Shown: one piece after another, positions 1 to 6,085 of the stretch
How the letters are laid out: every line of letters begins with the position of its first letter
How positions within the stretch are numbered: position 1 is the first letter of the stretch
Assembly (NCBI GenBank): GCA_002422225.1
Contig: DITX01000060.1
Location: 1 to 6,552 of the forward strand
Direction: 5' to 3'
DNA: 6,552 nt
DNA from: Gammaproteobacteria bacterium UBA6173
GTDB lineage: Bacteria; Pseudomonadota; Gammaproteobacteria; Pseudomonadales; Pseudohongiellaceae
Position numbers and translations under genes: made by a program
Notes under the pieces: model-generated
Seen by the model: the letters and a program-made list of their open reading frames with translations, nothing else
Told to the model about the DNA's origin: nothing
The model's database searches: none

Positions 1-230
1 GTTGTCATGGTCAGTGCGCTATGGGTAATGGGCATATCTGGACGGGTAAACACTTCCGGCCCATCAATGCCAACAATGATGTAATTCTCATCCGGCCTTG
101 GCCAGCCGGTCGGAATAAACCATGACAGCCCATCCGGGCAATTTGCCTCGATCATTTCCTCTTGCACGGTCATGACGCTGGAGATCTGCCCGGTGCCAGG
201 CGCGTAATAAACAACGGTAACGACGCTCAA
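1..230 (-). CDS. N-terminal part of a small phage tail-associated protein (runs off left edge)
   Basis: An open frame begins with TTG at 228-230 and continues for 76 codons to the window edge without a stop. It starts 4 bases after the stop of the 871-aa tail fibre gene. I chose the TTG because AAGGAG (239-244, read on the minus strand) lies 8 bases upstream, which is close to ideal. The protein begins MSVVTVVYYAPGTGQISS and later reads YIIVGIDGPEVFTRPDMP. From memory, this layout (a short strand, a Gly-rich turn, a 'Y-I-V-G-x-D-G' element and a Pro-rich 'RPxMP') resembles small proteins encoded next to tail fibres in many prophages. That resemblance is a family impression, not a demonstrated match. 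Its position last in the visible operon suggests a role in the tail or in fibre assembly. The function is otherwise unknown and the C-terminus is not visible. Confidence 0.75.
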   Translation of the reverse strand, partial: MSVVTVVYYAPGTGQISSVMTVQEEMIEANCPDGLSWFIPTGWPRPDENYIIVGIDGPEVFTRPDMPITHSALTMT

Positions 231-234
231 CGGG

Positions 235-2850
235 TTATCTCCTTACGCCGATAATTAGAATGCCCATGCCTGCAATTCTGTAATCAGTGCTGCTTTCTGC
301 GCATCGGGCCTGCAGCGAATAGGTCACAGATCCGCTATGGCCTGTGTACCCCCAAACGGTTGCCAGCACATCCGAATAGCCTTTGAGTGTCGTTTTACCA
401 ACATCGCCGCCAGATCCGCCCACACTTGCATTAACTCTGATTGCAATGGATCGCTGATCTGATCCGGTGGCTTGCGGTGAGAAGTTTGCAAAAACGATTA
501 CCTGCACCATTTCAGGAGGCGCCGTTGTGCCCCAGTCAACAGTCACGGTGCCGCCGCCGTAGATATCGGTAATCGTGGCAAAGCTGGTTGTAACAAGCTG
601 GTTTGACGTGACGGAGGCGCCAGCGGGAACCGTTACAGCATTTCCAGCAATTTTAAGAGATCCCACGGCGCCAGTATCAATCTGAGCATTCTTGATAGAC
701 CCTCCGGCTATGTGGGTATCGTTTATAGTTCCGCCAAAAATGTTAGTGCCGGTTATTGTTCCGCCGGCTATCTTGGCCCCAGTAATTGTTCCGTCAACAA
801 TGTTTGAATTAGTGATTGTGCTTAGGGCGATTTTAGAGCCGCCAATAGTGGCATCAACTATCTTTGAATTTTCAATCGTGACATCAGCAATCCTGCCTCC
901 AGTTATTGACGCATCAGGAATGAATGTCGTTGCATTCAGCACAATGGATGTGACGCCATCAACCACCCCAATCATAAACGGGTACTTGATTACCGCTGAT
1001 CCACCAATATCCGGGATGCCCACAGCAAAGTTGGCAGCATGAATCAAAAAGCCACTTGAGCCAGGGCCGGAATTCCACAGGCCAAAACCGCTGACATAGC
1101 CATTCACATCCAGCTTAACCATGTAGTTCGCGGCAAGCCCGTTGGTTGTCGTCTGGATGGTGCTTATGCTTGATGTGTTGCCATTGACAGTTGTAGTCAA
1201 CGAGCTGATGGACGAGGCCAGCGCAGAATCAGCTGTAGCCCTTGTTGTTGACTCGCTGCTGATCGCGGCGCTATTGCTGCTGACTGTGGAGGCCAGCGCG
1301 CTGATGCTGCTGGCAAGAGCGCTGTCGGCATCAGATCTTGTGGTTTGCTCAGTAGAAATCGCTGCCGTGTTTGCGTTGACGGTAGTTGTCAGGGCGGTGA
1401 TGCTTGATGAGAGCGCGGAATCCGCCGAAGCTCTGGCAGTCTGCTCCGCCAGGATTGCAGCAGCGTTGCTGTCTACGTCCGCGCCTATCAATGTAATGCT
1501 GTTGCTAAGTGCTGTGTCGGCGGAAGCTCTGGCAGTTTGTTCTGACAGGATTGCAGCGGCATTCCCGCTGACCGATGCTGACAGTGTTGTTAGGCTGCTC
1601 GATAAGGCTGAATCTGCGCTAGACCTTGCTGTCGCCTCAGCTGTAATAGCTGCCGCATTATCTGCCACGCTCGTTGTCAGCGCTGTTATGCTTGTGCTAA
1701 TTGCCGTGTCAGCGCTGGCTCTGGCGGTCTGCTCTGCGGTGATTGCGGCCGAATTCCCGCTTACAGTAACGCCGAGCGCTGTAATGCTGGCAGCCAAAGC
1801 ACTATCGCCGTCCGCCCTTGCTGTTTGCTCTGTCGTAATTGCTGAAGTGTTACTGGCAACAGAAGCCGTTAGCGTTGTTATGCTCGACGCCAAGGCGGTG
1901 TCCGCGCTGGCTCTGGCAGTCTGCTCCGCCAGGATTGCAGCAGCGCTACTCTCTGTGGTCGCAATAATTAAATCGATCTGCTCTACAATCGATTCGTCTT
2001 CGCTAATTCGAGCCGATGACTCAGCAATAATCGCGGCATTTAAGCCGGATACGTCCACGCCTCTGGCGGCCGCCTCTGCAATTATCGCAGCGTTTAAAGC
2101 AGATACATCCACGCCCCTGGCAGTTTGTTCCGCAATTATTGCTGCCGTCAGTGTTGATACCTGTCCAGCCCTGGCAGCAGCCTCGGCGGTCACTCTCGCA
2201 TTAACCGAACCAGCTATCTCTGCGCCCGCATCAACCAGATCAATCCGGGTCTTCAGAGCGCTGGCAAGCTCGGTGGATGTAATCACACCGGTCAGCACTT
2301 CGCGGATCTTGTCGATATCTCGCGCGGTCTCGGCATAGACGCCTGCAGTGCCATGCAACGGCCCGACAGCGCCATTGATGTTGGCAAAGCGCACCCAGTA
2401 GTAATAACCAGACTCGAGCTCAACCGGGTCGATATAGATGCTTGCCTCAGTTGTTGCCACTCTAACAGCGGTGCCAAAGTCATCATCAGGGGATCGCCAC
2501 ACTTCAGCATAGGCAAAACCTCGGAAGGTCGGCGCGTCCCACTCAACCATGATGAACGTGAATCCGCCTGTTGCTTGCACGTTTTCTGGCTGTGTTGGGT
2601 ATTCAACCGGGCCGTTCAGATCCGGGAAATTCGGGATCAAATTACCGCCGCCAGCACTTCCGCCGCCGACTCCCGGAGAGAATTTGAACGCGCCTGAAGC
2701 CAGCAATTCGCGCCGGGTCACTGCTTTGTCCAGCCCATTGCCGCGAGCGCCGGTCAGAATCTCAATGCTTTCAGAAATTGCGGGAATGGCTTTTACGGGA
2801 TCTTTCTGGCGAGATATTGCAGGGTAATACGCCTTCTTGCTGGCGCTCAT
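235..2850 (-). CDS. Phage tail fibre / host-specificity (J C-terminal-like) protein, 871 aa
   Basis: This is probably a virion tail fibre. Residues 1-55 hold a motif ending EILTGARGNGLDKAVTRREL, like N-terminal segments I associate with tail proteins; it may be the virion anchor. A Gly-rich linker follows (61-70), then a fibronectin type III-like domain (about 85-175). Residues 180-207 (IREVLTGVITSTEL...RIDLVDA) resemble the segment after FN3 in lambda J-type proteins. Three 18-residue repeats (236-289) and eight 32-residue repeats (306-561) probably form a coiled-coil or trimeric shaft. Residues 575-645 (ANYMVKLDVNGYVSGFGLW) match the style of DUF1983 at the J C-terminus. Nine decapeptide repeats (649-739) suggest a beta-helix, and a beta-rich tip follows (about 750-871). 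The J hub domain is missing. The ATG overlaps the upstream stop by 4 bases (ATGA). It carries no GC-rich TR-like end, so it is not the DGR target. Confidence 0.85.
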   Translation of the reverse strand: MSASKKAYYPAISRQKDPVKAIPAISESIEILTGARGNGLDKAVTRRELLASGAFKFSPGVGGGSAGGGNLIPNFPDLNGPVEYPTQPENVQATGGFTFIMVEWDAPTFRGFAYAEVWRSPDDDFGTAVRVATTEASIYIDPVELESGYYYWVRFANINGAVGPLHGTAGVYAETARDIDKIREVLTGVITSTELASALKTRIDLVDAGAEIAGSVNARVTAEAAARAGQVSTLTAAIIAEQTARGVDVSALNAAIIAEAAARGVDVSGLNAAIIAESSARISEDESIVEQIDLIIATTESSAAAILAEQTARASADTALASSITTLTASVASNTSAITTEQTARADGDSALAASITALGVTVSGNSAAITAEQTARASADTAISTSITALTTSVADNAAAITAEATARSSADSALSSSLTTLSASVSGNAAAILSEQTARASADTALSNSITLIGADVDSNAAAILAEQTARASADSALSSSITALTTTVNANTAAISTEQTTRSDADSALASSISALASTVSSNSAAISSESTTRATADSALASSISSLTTTVNGNTSSISTIQTTTNGLAANYMVKLDVNGYVSGFGLWNSGPGSSGFLIHAANFAVGIPDIGGSAVIKYPFMIGVVDGVTSIVLNATTFIPDASITGGRIADVTIENSKIVDATIGGSKIALSTITNSNIVDGTITGAKIAGGTITGTNIFGGTINDTHIAGGSIKNAQIDTGAVGSLKIAGNAVTVPAGASVTSNQLVTTSFATITDIYGGGTVTVDWGTTAPPEMVQVIVFANFSPQATGSDQRSIAIRVNASVGGSGGDVGKTTLKGYSDVLATVWGYTGHSGSVTYSLQARCAESSTDYRIAGMGILIIGVRR
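239..244 (-). promoter_or_regulatory. Strong Shine-Dalgarno site deciding a TTG start
   Basis: The minus strand reads AAGGAG inside the last codons of the tail fibre gene, 8 bases before the TTG at 228-230. It is the strongest ribosome binding site in the window. It supports the otherwise unusual TTG start, because no ATG lies closer to the site. Confidence 0.75.
631..906 (-). repeat. Decapeptide (30-bp) repeats in tail fibre, likely beta-helix
   Basis: Residues 649-739 of the tail fibre place a hydrophobic Ile or Val every 10 residues (649, 659, 669, 679, 689, 699, 709, 719, 729, 739), with a second Ile or equivalent five residues later. Units look like ITGAKIAGGT and ITGTNIFGGT. At DNA level this is a degenerate 30-bp periodicity. 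A regular two-hydrophobic, Gly/Asn/Thr-rich unit is typical of beta-solenoid shafts in phage fibres; the fold is inferred. Confidence 0.75.
1168..1935 (-). repeat. Eight 96-bp tandem repeats (32 aa each) in tail fibre shaft
   Basis: The motif I-x-x-E-x-T-x-R-x-x-(A/G)-D-(S/T)-A recurs at residues 306, 338, 370, 402, 434, 466, 498 and 530, exactly 32 residues apart, and a degenerate ninth start appears at 562. The best-conserved units begin ILAEQTARASADTAL and ITAEQTARASADTAI. The spacing is constant with no indels. Copies differ at many third positions, so the array is old, apart from one 36-bp identity (1430-1465 and 1910-1945). The Ala/Ser/Thr-rich pattern suggests a fibrous trimeric stalk. 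Confidence 0.9.
1984..2145 (-). repeat. Three 54-bp tandem repeats (18 aa each) in tail fibre
   Basis: Residues 236-289 hold three units starting AAIIAEQTARGVDVSALN, then AAIIAEAAARGVDVSGLN, then AAIIAESSARISEDES. They share the 'IxAE-xx-AR' core of the 32-residue repeats that follow but lack about 14 residues of that unit. The short array may represent an ancestral or shortened form of the same shaft unit. Confidence 0.85.
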
Positions 2851-4496
2851 TCAAAATCACTCATAGACATGGCAAGCGATACCCGCTGAACGGTCGCGGT
2901 GCCTGATACCTCAAACTGCCATTCTGAAGCGCGCACAGCTGGCAGCCTGAATGCTTCTGTTGCGAGCTCGGCAAGATTCAGCACCAGCACGCCATCAGCC
3001 CACAATTTAAACCCGCAATCTTCAGGTGAATCCGTGTAGACCTTTGCCGCCGCAAGTGCAATCGGGTAACCCTTGAATACTTTCGACTTCCAGGAGTATG
3101 CAATTGCAGCCTCGCCGTCGGCATCCCATTGCTTCAAGACGCCCCCAACAACCAGATAGAGCTTGTCGCCCTCGATGTCATTAAATCCAGCGGTCGCATA
3201 GAAATCGAGCTCAAAGAATGTATTGGTGCGCGGATCGTAAACAAATCCACCAGTACCGGATCCGGTGCCTGCGGTGTCGCCATAGAATGCGACGTACTTG
3301 TTCTGATACCGGTATGCGTGAATCGTCTCCGGCTTATAGGTTGCCCACTCTCGGGCGCTGATGATCTTATCCGTGATCAGCTCTGCTCGCCCAGGCGCCG
3401 CTGCAACCAAACCGTTCGGGCTGGCATACAGCGCATACTCGCCCATATCAACCATCGAGGCGCCTGAAACGCACGCCTGCATGCTGTCCAGTTTGTCGCT
3501 GGTCATTGAGTCGGGCGCTATGCCGCTCAGCACATAGGGATAACCTTTGGTGCCGATGATGAACCCGGTGGATGTTGCAACTATGCCAACAATGTCATGC
3601 TCAGTTGCCCGGCGGTACTCTTGAGGCCAGGCGTGCGGCAGATACGCCTCGCTGACTGCGAGCTCGTTACCGGTAAAACCTGCAGCCATGCCATTGATGC
3701 CCATAACCAGCCCTTGCATGGACTCAGGAGGCGCATCAAAGTTGACGGTATCCAGTCGCTTGCCAATACCGGCTGGCACGCTTTCGCCATCGCCCGGGCC
3801 AATTGTGTCGCTGAACGATGTTGTTGCCAGCGTGACTTCACCCACCAGAAAGTAATCAGTTCCTGCGCCCGTTGTGACGGTGCGGTAAATGCGCTTTCGA
3901 TCGACGTTGTAGGGGTTGGATGCAAGTCCAGGCAGCGTGAGCGTGACGGTTTCTGTTGATGGTGATTCAAGCTCTACCGCTGAGCTTACCGGGCCGGGCG
4001 GGCCTTCTTCGCCATACGCGGTAACAAAGGTCATGACATAAAACCGGGTTTCATCGTCCGAAAAGTTGTCCGGATCTGCGCCAGAATCAACACTGACGAC
4101 AGCAGTTATTGCTGACGCCGGGGCCGGAACGCCGAGCCGATACGATGCTACTGGCTTCGGGTTGCCGCCTGTGGCAATGAGGTTTGATGTTACCTTCGGG
4201 TAGCTGCCAGCTTCGGTGTAATAAACCCGGTCATAGGGATCTTGAGCAACGGGGGAGCCAACAAAGCTCGATCGCACATTCTTGCTGAACCAGTGAGCGC
4301 CGTTATACAGGTAGATCGCCCGCACAATACCGCCTGCCAGAGTCGCTGAAACGGTGTCCGCGCCATACCAGGCGTCCAGATCGCCGCTTTGAATGCGCAC
4401 ATTGACCGCTTTTGCTGCTGCGTCATTCGGGATTTTACGCACAGAAATGCCGGGGATCATGCCGACAAAACTGATCACATCAATCGCTAAAGGCAT
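2847..4496 (-). CDS. Phage tail structural protein with propeller-like fold, 549 aa
   Basis: This is a predicted virion protein, and I recognise it as a type common in tail modules of tailed phages and prophages. The N-terminal part (1-120) is beta-rich. Residues about 120-245 resemble a fibronectin-like domain with AYGEEGPPGPVSSAVEL and the Arg-rich strand VDRKRIYRTV. Residues about 250-460 look like propeller blades, with QGLVMGINGMAAGF, AYLPHAWPQEYR, GTKGYPYVLSG, YASPNGLV and IHAYRYQNKYVAFYG. The C-terminal part (460-549) is another beta domain. No signal peptide, membrane segment or enzymatic motif is evident. By analogy with the propeller-bearing tail nozzle proteins (T7 gp12, P22 gp10), it could sit at the tail tip or nozzle, but that comparison rests on fold impression only. 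Its ATG lies inside the end of the 83-aa gene (10-bp overlap), preceded by GGGG. Its stop overlaps the fibre start by 4 bases. Confidence 0.8.
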   Translation of the reverse strand: MPLAIDVISFVGMIPGISVRKIPNDAAAKAVNVRIQSGDLDAWYGADTVSATLAGGIVRAIYLYNGAHWFSKNVRSSFVGSPVAQDPYDRVYYTEAGSYPKVTSNLIATGGNPKPVASYRLGVPAPASAITAVVSVDSGADPDNFSDDETRFYVMTFVTAYGEEGPPGPVSSAVELESPSTETVTLTLPGLASNPYNVDRKRIYRTVTTGAGTDYFLVGEVTLATTSFSDTIGPGDGESVPAGIGKRLDTVNFDAPPESMQGLVMGINGMAAGFTGNELAVSEAYLPHAWPQEYRRATEHDIVGIVATSTGFIIGTKGYPYVLSGIAPDSMTSDKLDSMQACVSGASMVDMGEYALYASPNGLVAAAPGRAELITDKIISAREWATYKPETIHAYRYQNKYVAFYGDTAGTGSGTGGFVYDPRTNTFFELDFYATAGFNDIEGDKLYLVVGGVLKQWDADGEAAIAYSWKSKVFKGYPIALAAAKVYTDSPEDCGFKLWADGVLVLNLAELATEAFRLPAVRASEWQFEVSGTATVQRVSLAMSMSDFE

Positions 4497-4738
4497 TTAT
4501 TCCCCAATATGATTCGCGCAAACTCCACATCACGGCCATGGCTGGAACGACAATGATCGGGCTGCCAGAAGAACACCCGGTTGATTCGGTTACGCCATTC
4601 GTACCAGCGCTGATCCCCGAGCAACACGCCTTGGCGATAACAACGGCCGGAAATGGTCTCATCTGGTGATCCATCGAGCAATAACACATTAAGCAACTGA
4701 GACATCAGCACAAACAATTTAATCACTCTGCTTTTCAT
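4487..4738 (-). CDS. Small conserved-looking phage protein, 83 aa, function unknown
   Basis: The ATG overlaps the stop of the reverse transcriptase gene by 4 bases (ATGA at 4735-4738), and the 3' end overlaps the next gene by 10 bases, so it sits tightly in the operon and is probably made by translational coupling. Residues 5-21 are hydrophobic (VIKLFVLMSQLLNVLLL), and could be a membrane helix, a signal sequence or an amphipathic helix. The rest is polar and aromatic: DGSPDETISGRCYRQGV, then WYEWRNRINRVFFWQPDHCR. From memory, small phage proteins with 'DxxPDExxSGRxYR...W...INRxFFWxxDHC' recur beside tail genes in unrelated prophages, but I know no established function. The conserved Cys and His (C33, H62, C63) could bind metal; this is speculative. 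It is not a known DGR accessory family such as Avd or HRDC. Confidence 0.75.
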   Translation of the reverse strand: MKSRVIKLFVLMSQLLNVLLLDGSPDETISGRCYRQGVLLGDQRWYEWRNRINRVFFWQPDHCRSSHGRDVEFARIILGNKCL

Positions 4739-5796
4739 GGCTTCGCCTCATTTTCTCGGCTAAAAAACACGCCCGCCAATACACTTTCCCTCAGCCCCAA
4801 CGTATCGGCATGACTGGCATGTGCCACCCAGCTCTGCACGCTCTGTCGCACCGTCTCCAGGCTAATATCACCCTGGGCATACTGGCGCTGTAATGTTTTT
4901 AGTGATCGGCGCATACGCTTAATTGAGTCCTTGCGCAGCCGCCTGTGCGTCGGCCATATGTGAAACCCTAGAAAGTCCAAGCCACGCCCGTTCGTTTTTG
5001 ACACGGGGAAAACCTGCGTTTTGCTGTTGGTTTTTAATCGCAAAACATCCATCAGGTATGCTTCGATCTTTTTCCGGGCATCGTGCAGCCAATCCTTGTC
5101 AGGGTGAGCAATCACAAAATCATCCATGTACCTGACGTAGTGTTGCGCTTTGACCTGGTGCTTTACGTATTTGTCCAGCTCATGCAGGTAGATATTTGCC
5201 CAGAGCTGGCTGGTCAGGTTGCCGATAGGCATGCCAGTCGGGGTCAGCGCCTCTGGGTGCTTGCCCGCATCGATGATCTCTGCGCAAAGATTATAGGTTC
5301 GATCACAGCGTATCTTTTTCCTGAGAATCGCCTTTAAAACCGCGTGGTTTACGCTGGCAAAGTATTTGGAAATATCCGCTTTTAGAACATGCAGCTTGCC
5401 ATACTGTCGACTAACACAGCGAAGCATGTGCTGGGCAACATCGGCGCCCCTGTGCATTCCCCTGCCGGTTCTGCACGCATAGCTGTGATCAATAAACAGT
5501 GGCTCCCAGATCGGCTCCAGCTGCGCTATCAGGCTGTGCTGTACCACCCTGTCCCGATACGGCAAAGAGGCAATCTCCCTGCGTTTTGGCTCCAAAACAT
5601 GAAACCTGTGGTACGGGCCTGTTTTGTACTCGTCCCAGATCAGCTCGTTTTGCAGCTGGATCAAATTGGCTTCAAGATTCTTATCAAACAACATCACCGA
5701 TGGGCGGGTGCGTTTGCCAAGTCTCGCTTTATAGTGCGCCCGATAAAGATTTTCAAAATCATAAATGGCCGGAAACATGCCGCCATAACTTTTCAT
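4735..5796 (-). CDS. brt: DGR reverse transcriptase, 353 aa
   Basis: This enzyme copies TR RNA into adenine-mutagenised cDNA that replaces the VR of the target gene. The full palm-and-finger set is visible. Block 2/3 reads FHVLEPKRREIASLPYRDRVVQHSL (about 65-89, shown in part). The motif A Asp is D141 in LKADISKYF. The DGR signature GMPIGNLTSQLWANIYL (188-204) carries the G-x-x-x-S-Q element diagnostic of DGR RTs. The catalytic YMDD is at 223-226 (D225, D226). A thumb-side block LDFLGFHIWPTHRRLRK (273-289) closely parallels phage BPP-1 bRT as I recall it. The length is normal for DGR RTs (about 330-400 aa) and all catalytic residues are present, so it looks active. The start ATG overlaps a stop of the TR-frame ORF (ATGA); its Shine-Dalgarno is weak (TGGTGG), suggesting coupled or low translation. 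A second Met at residue 7 is a possible start. The symbol follows BPP-1 usage. Confidence 0.96.
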   Translation of the reverse strand: MKSYGGMFPAIYDFENLYRAHYKARLGKRTRPSVMLFDKNLEANLIQLQNELIWDEYKTGPYHRFHVLEPKRREIASLPYRDRVVQHSLIAQLEPIWEPLFIDHSYACRTGRGMHRGADVAQHMLRCVSRQYGKLHVLKADISKYFASVNHAVLKAILRKKIRCDRTYNLCAEIIDAGKHPEALTPTGMPIGNLTSQLWANIYLHELDKYVKHQVKAQHYVRYMDDFVIAHPDKDWLHDARKKIEAYLMDVLRLKTNSKTQVFPVSKTNGRGLDFLGFHIWPTHRRLRKDSIKRMRRSLKTLQRQYAQGDISLETVRQSVQSWVAHASHADTLGLRESVLAGVFFSRENEAKP

Positions 5797-5956
5797 TGGC
5801 CACCATTAAAGGCGGCAGAGCCGAACTGTGGGCGAAACATGTCGCTTACTGGAACGGTCTGCCTGTTTAGTTTTTCGGCATTTGCCGAGGAGTGCGCGTC
5901 CTTTTGAGAGAGGTGCTGACTTAAAGCCGCGTGTGCTTTAAGCGTCTGACGCATCT
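5797..5956 (-). ncRNA. TR-RT spacer, likely structured part of the DGR template RNA
   Basis: In BPP-1 the spacer after the TR is needed for the RT-Avd complex to bind template RNA and prime cDNA. The 160-base spacer here has a similar length. On the minus strand it can form one hairpin with an 8-bp stem, CTTAAAGC pairing with GCTTTAAG around a 7-base loop (5920-5942), and a second with a 5-bp stem, TCGGC/GCCGA around AAAT (5875-5888). Neither is followed by a T-run on the minus strand, so they do not look like terminators. The role is inferred by position and analogy. Confidence 0.6.
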
Positions 5957-5977
5957 CAAGAGCGGGGCGCGCGCCGA
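5957..5977 (-). repeat. IMH*-like 3' end of TR (G/C run)
   Basis: This 21-base segment matches 6532-6552 at 20 positions, including an exact 17-base block (5961-5977 with 6536-6552). It contains 15 uninterrupted G/C bases (5962-5976), comparable to the (G/C)14 element that marks the initiation of mutagenic homing in BPP-1. The single difference is at 5960 (minus-strand C in the TR, T in the VR) and is not at a TR adenine, as expected for a fixed IMH/IMH* difference. Confidence 0.8.
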
Positions 5978-6085
5978 TATTCGTGTTCACATTCGAGCGC
6001 TCATTGTTGAGATTGAGCATGAACACCCCAGCGAGCGAACCATTCGTCCAGTTGCCGCCACGGATCGCCACGTAATTAACACGCA
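5957..6085 (-). repeat. DGR template repeat (TR); 5' boundary approximate
   Basis: This segment lies between avd and the RT, the BPP-1 arrangement. In the target frame the minus strand reads VNYVAIRGGNWTNGSLAG, VFMLNLNNERSNVNTN, IGARPAL, a pattern typical of the C-terminus of C-type-lectin-fold (FGE-sulfatase-like) DGR variable proteins. Between 6077 and 5958 there are nine AAY (Asn) codons and 25 adenines, 18 of them in the AAY codons. AAY codons allow many substitutions by adenine mutagenesis without creating stops. The 3' end is fixed by similarity to 6532-6552 (20 of 21 bases). The 5' end cannot be set because the VR lies outside the window. The first AAY (6075-6077) already overlaps the avd stop codon, so the TR probably extends into the end of avd. 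Confidence 0.88.

Noticed and set aside
1168..1935. CRISPR array
   Set aside because: The regular 96-bp period is coding, in frame with no indels, and the repeats have no unique spacers between short identical units.
1142..2338. 398-codon open frame on the plus strand opposite the fibre repeats
   Set aside because: It is the reverse of the Ala/Ser/Thr-rich tandem repeats, which keep that frame open; the product is a monotonous Ala/Val/Leu string with no plausible start context, and all neighbours are on the minus strand.
235..2850. The 871-aa fibre as the DGR target
   Set aside because: Its C-terminus (IAGMGILIIGVRR) has no GARPA-type ending and no G/C-run match to the TR, and it lies downstream of the RT; the TR match is at the right edge instead.
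4480..4689. 69-codon minus-strand ORF overlapping the 83-aa gene
   Set aside because: It is an alternative frame of the same bases, with no coupling to neighbours; the 83-aa frame has the ATGA overlap with the RT stop and a phage-like motif.
4735..5796. Retron or group II intron reverse transcriptase
   Set aside because: The G-x-x-x-S-Q motif in GMPIGNLTSQL, the WPTH block, and the adjacent avd and TR are specific to DGRs; no maturase or HNH domain and no intron or msr/msd structure is visible.
5389..5907. 172-codon plus-strand open frame opposite the reverse transcriptase
   Set aside because: It lies antisense to conserved RT motifs and extends over the RT start and part of the spacer; no recognisable domain and no ribosome binding site.
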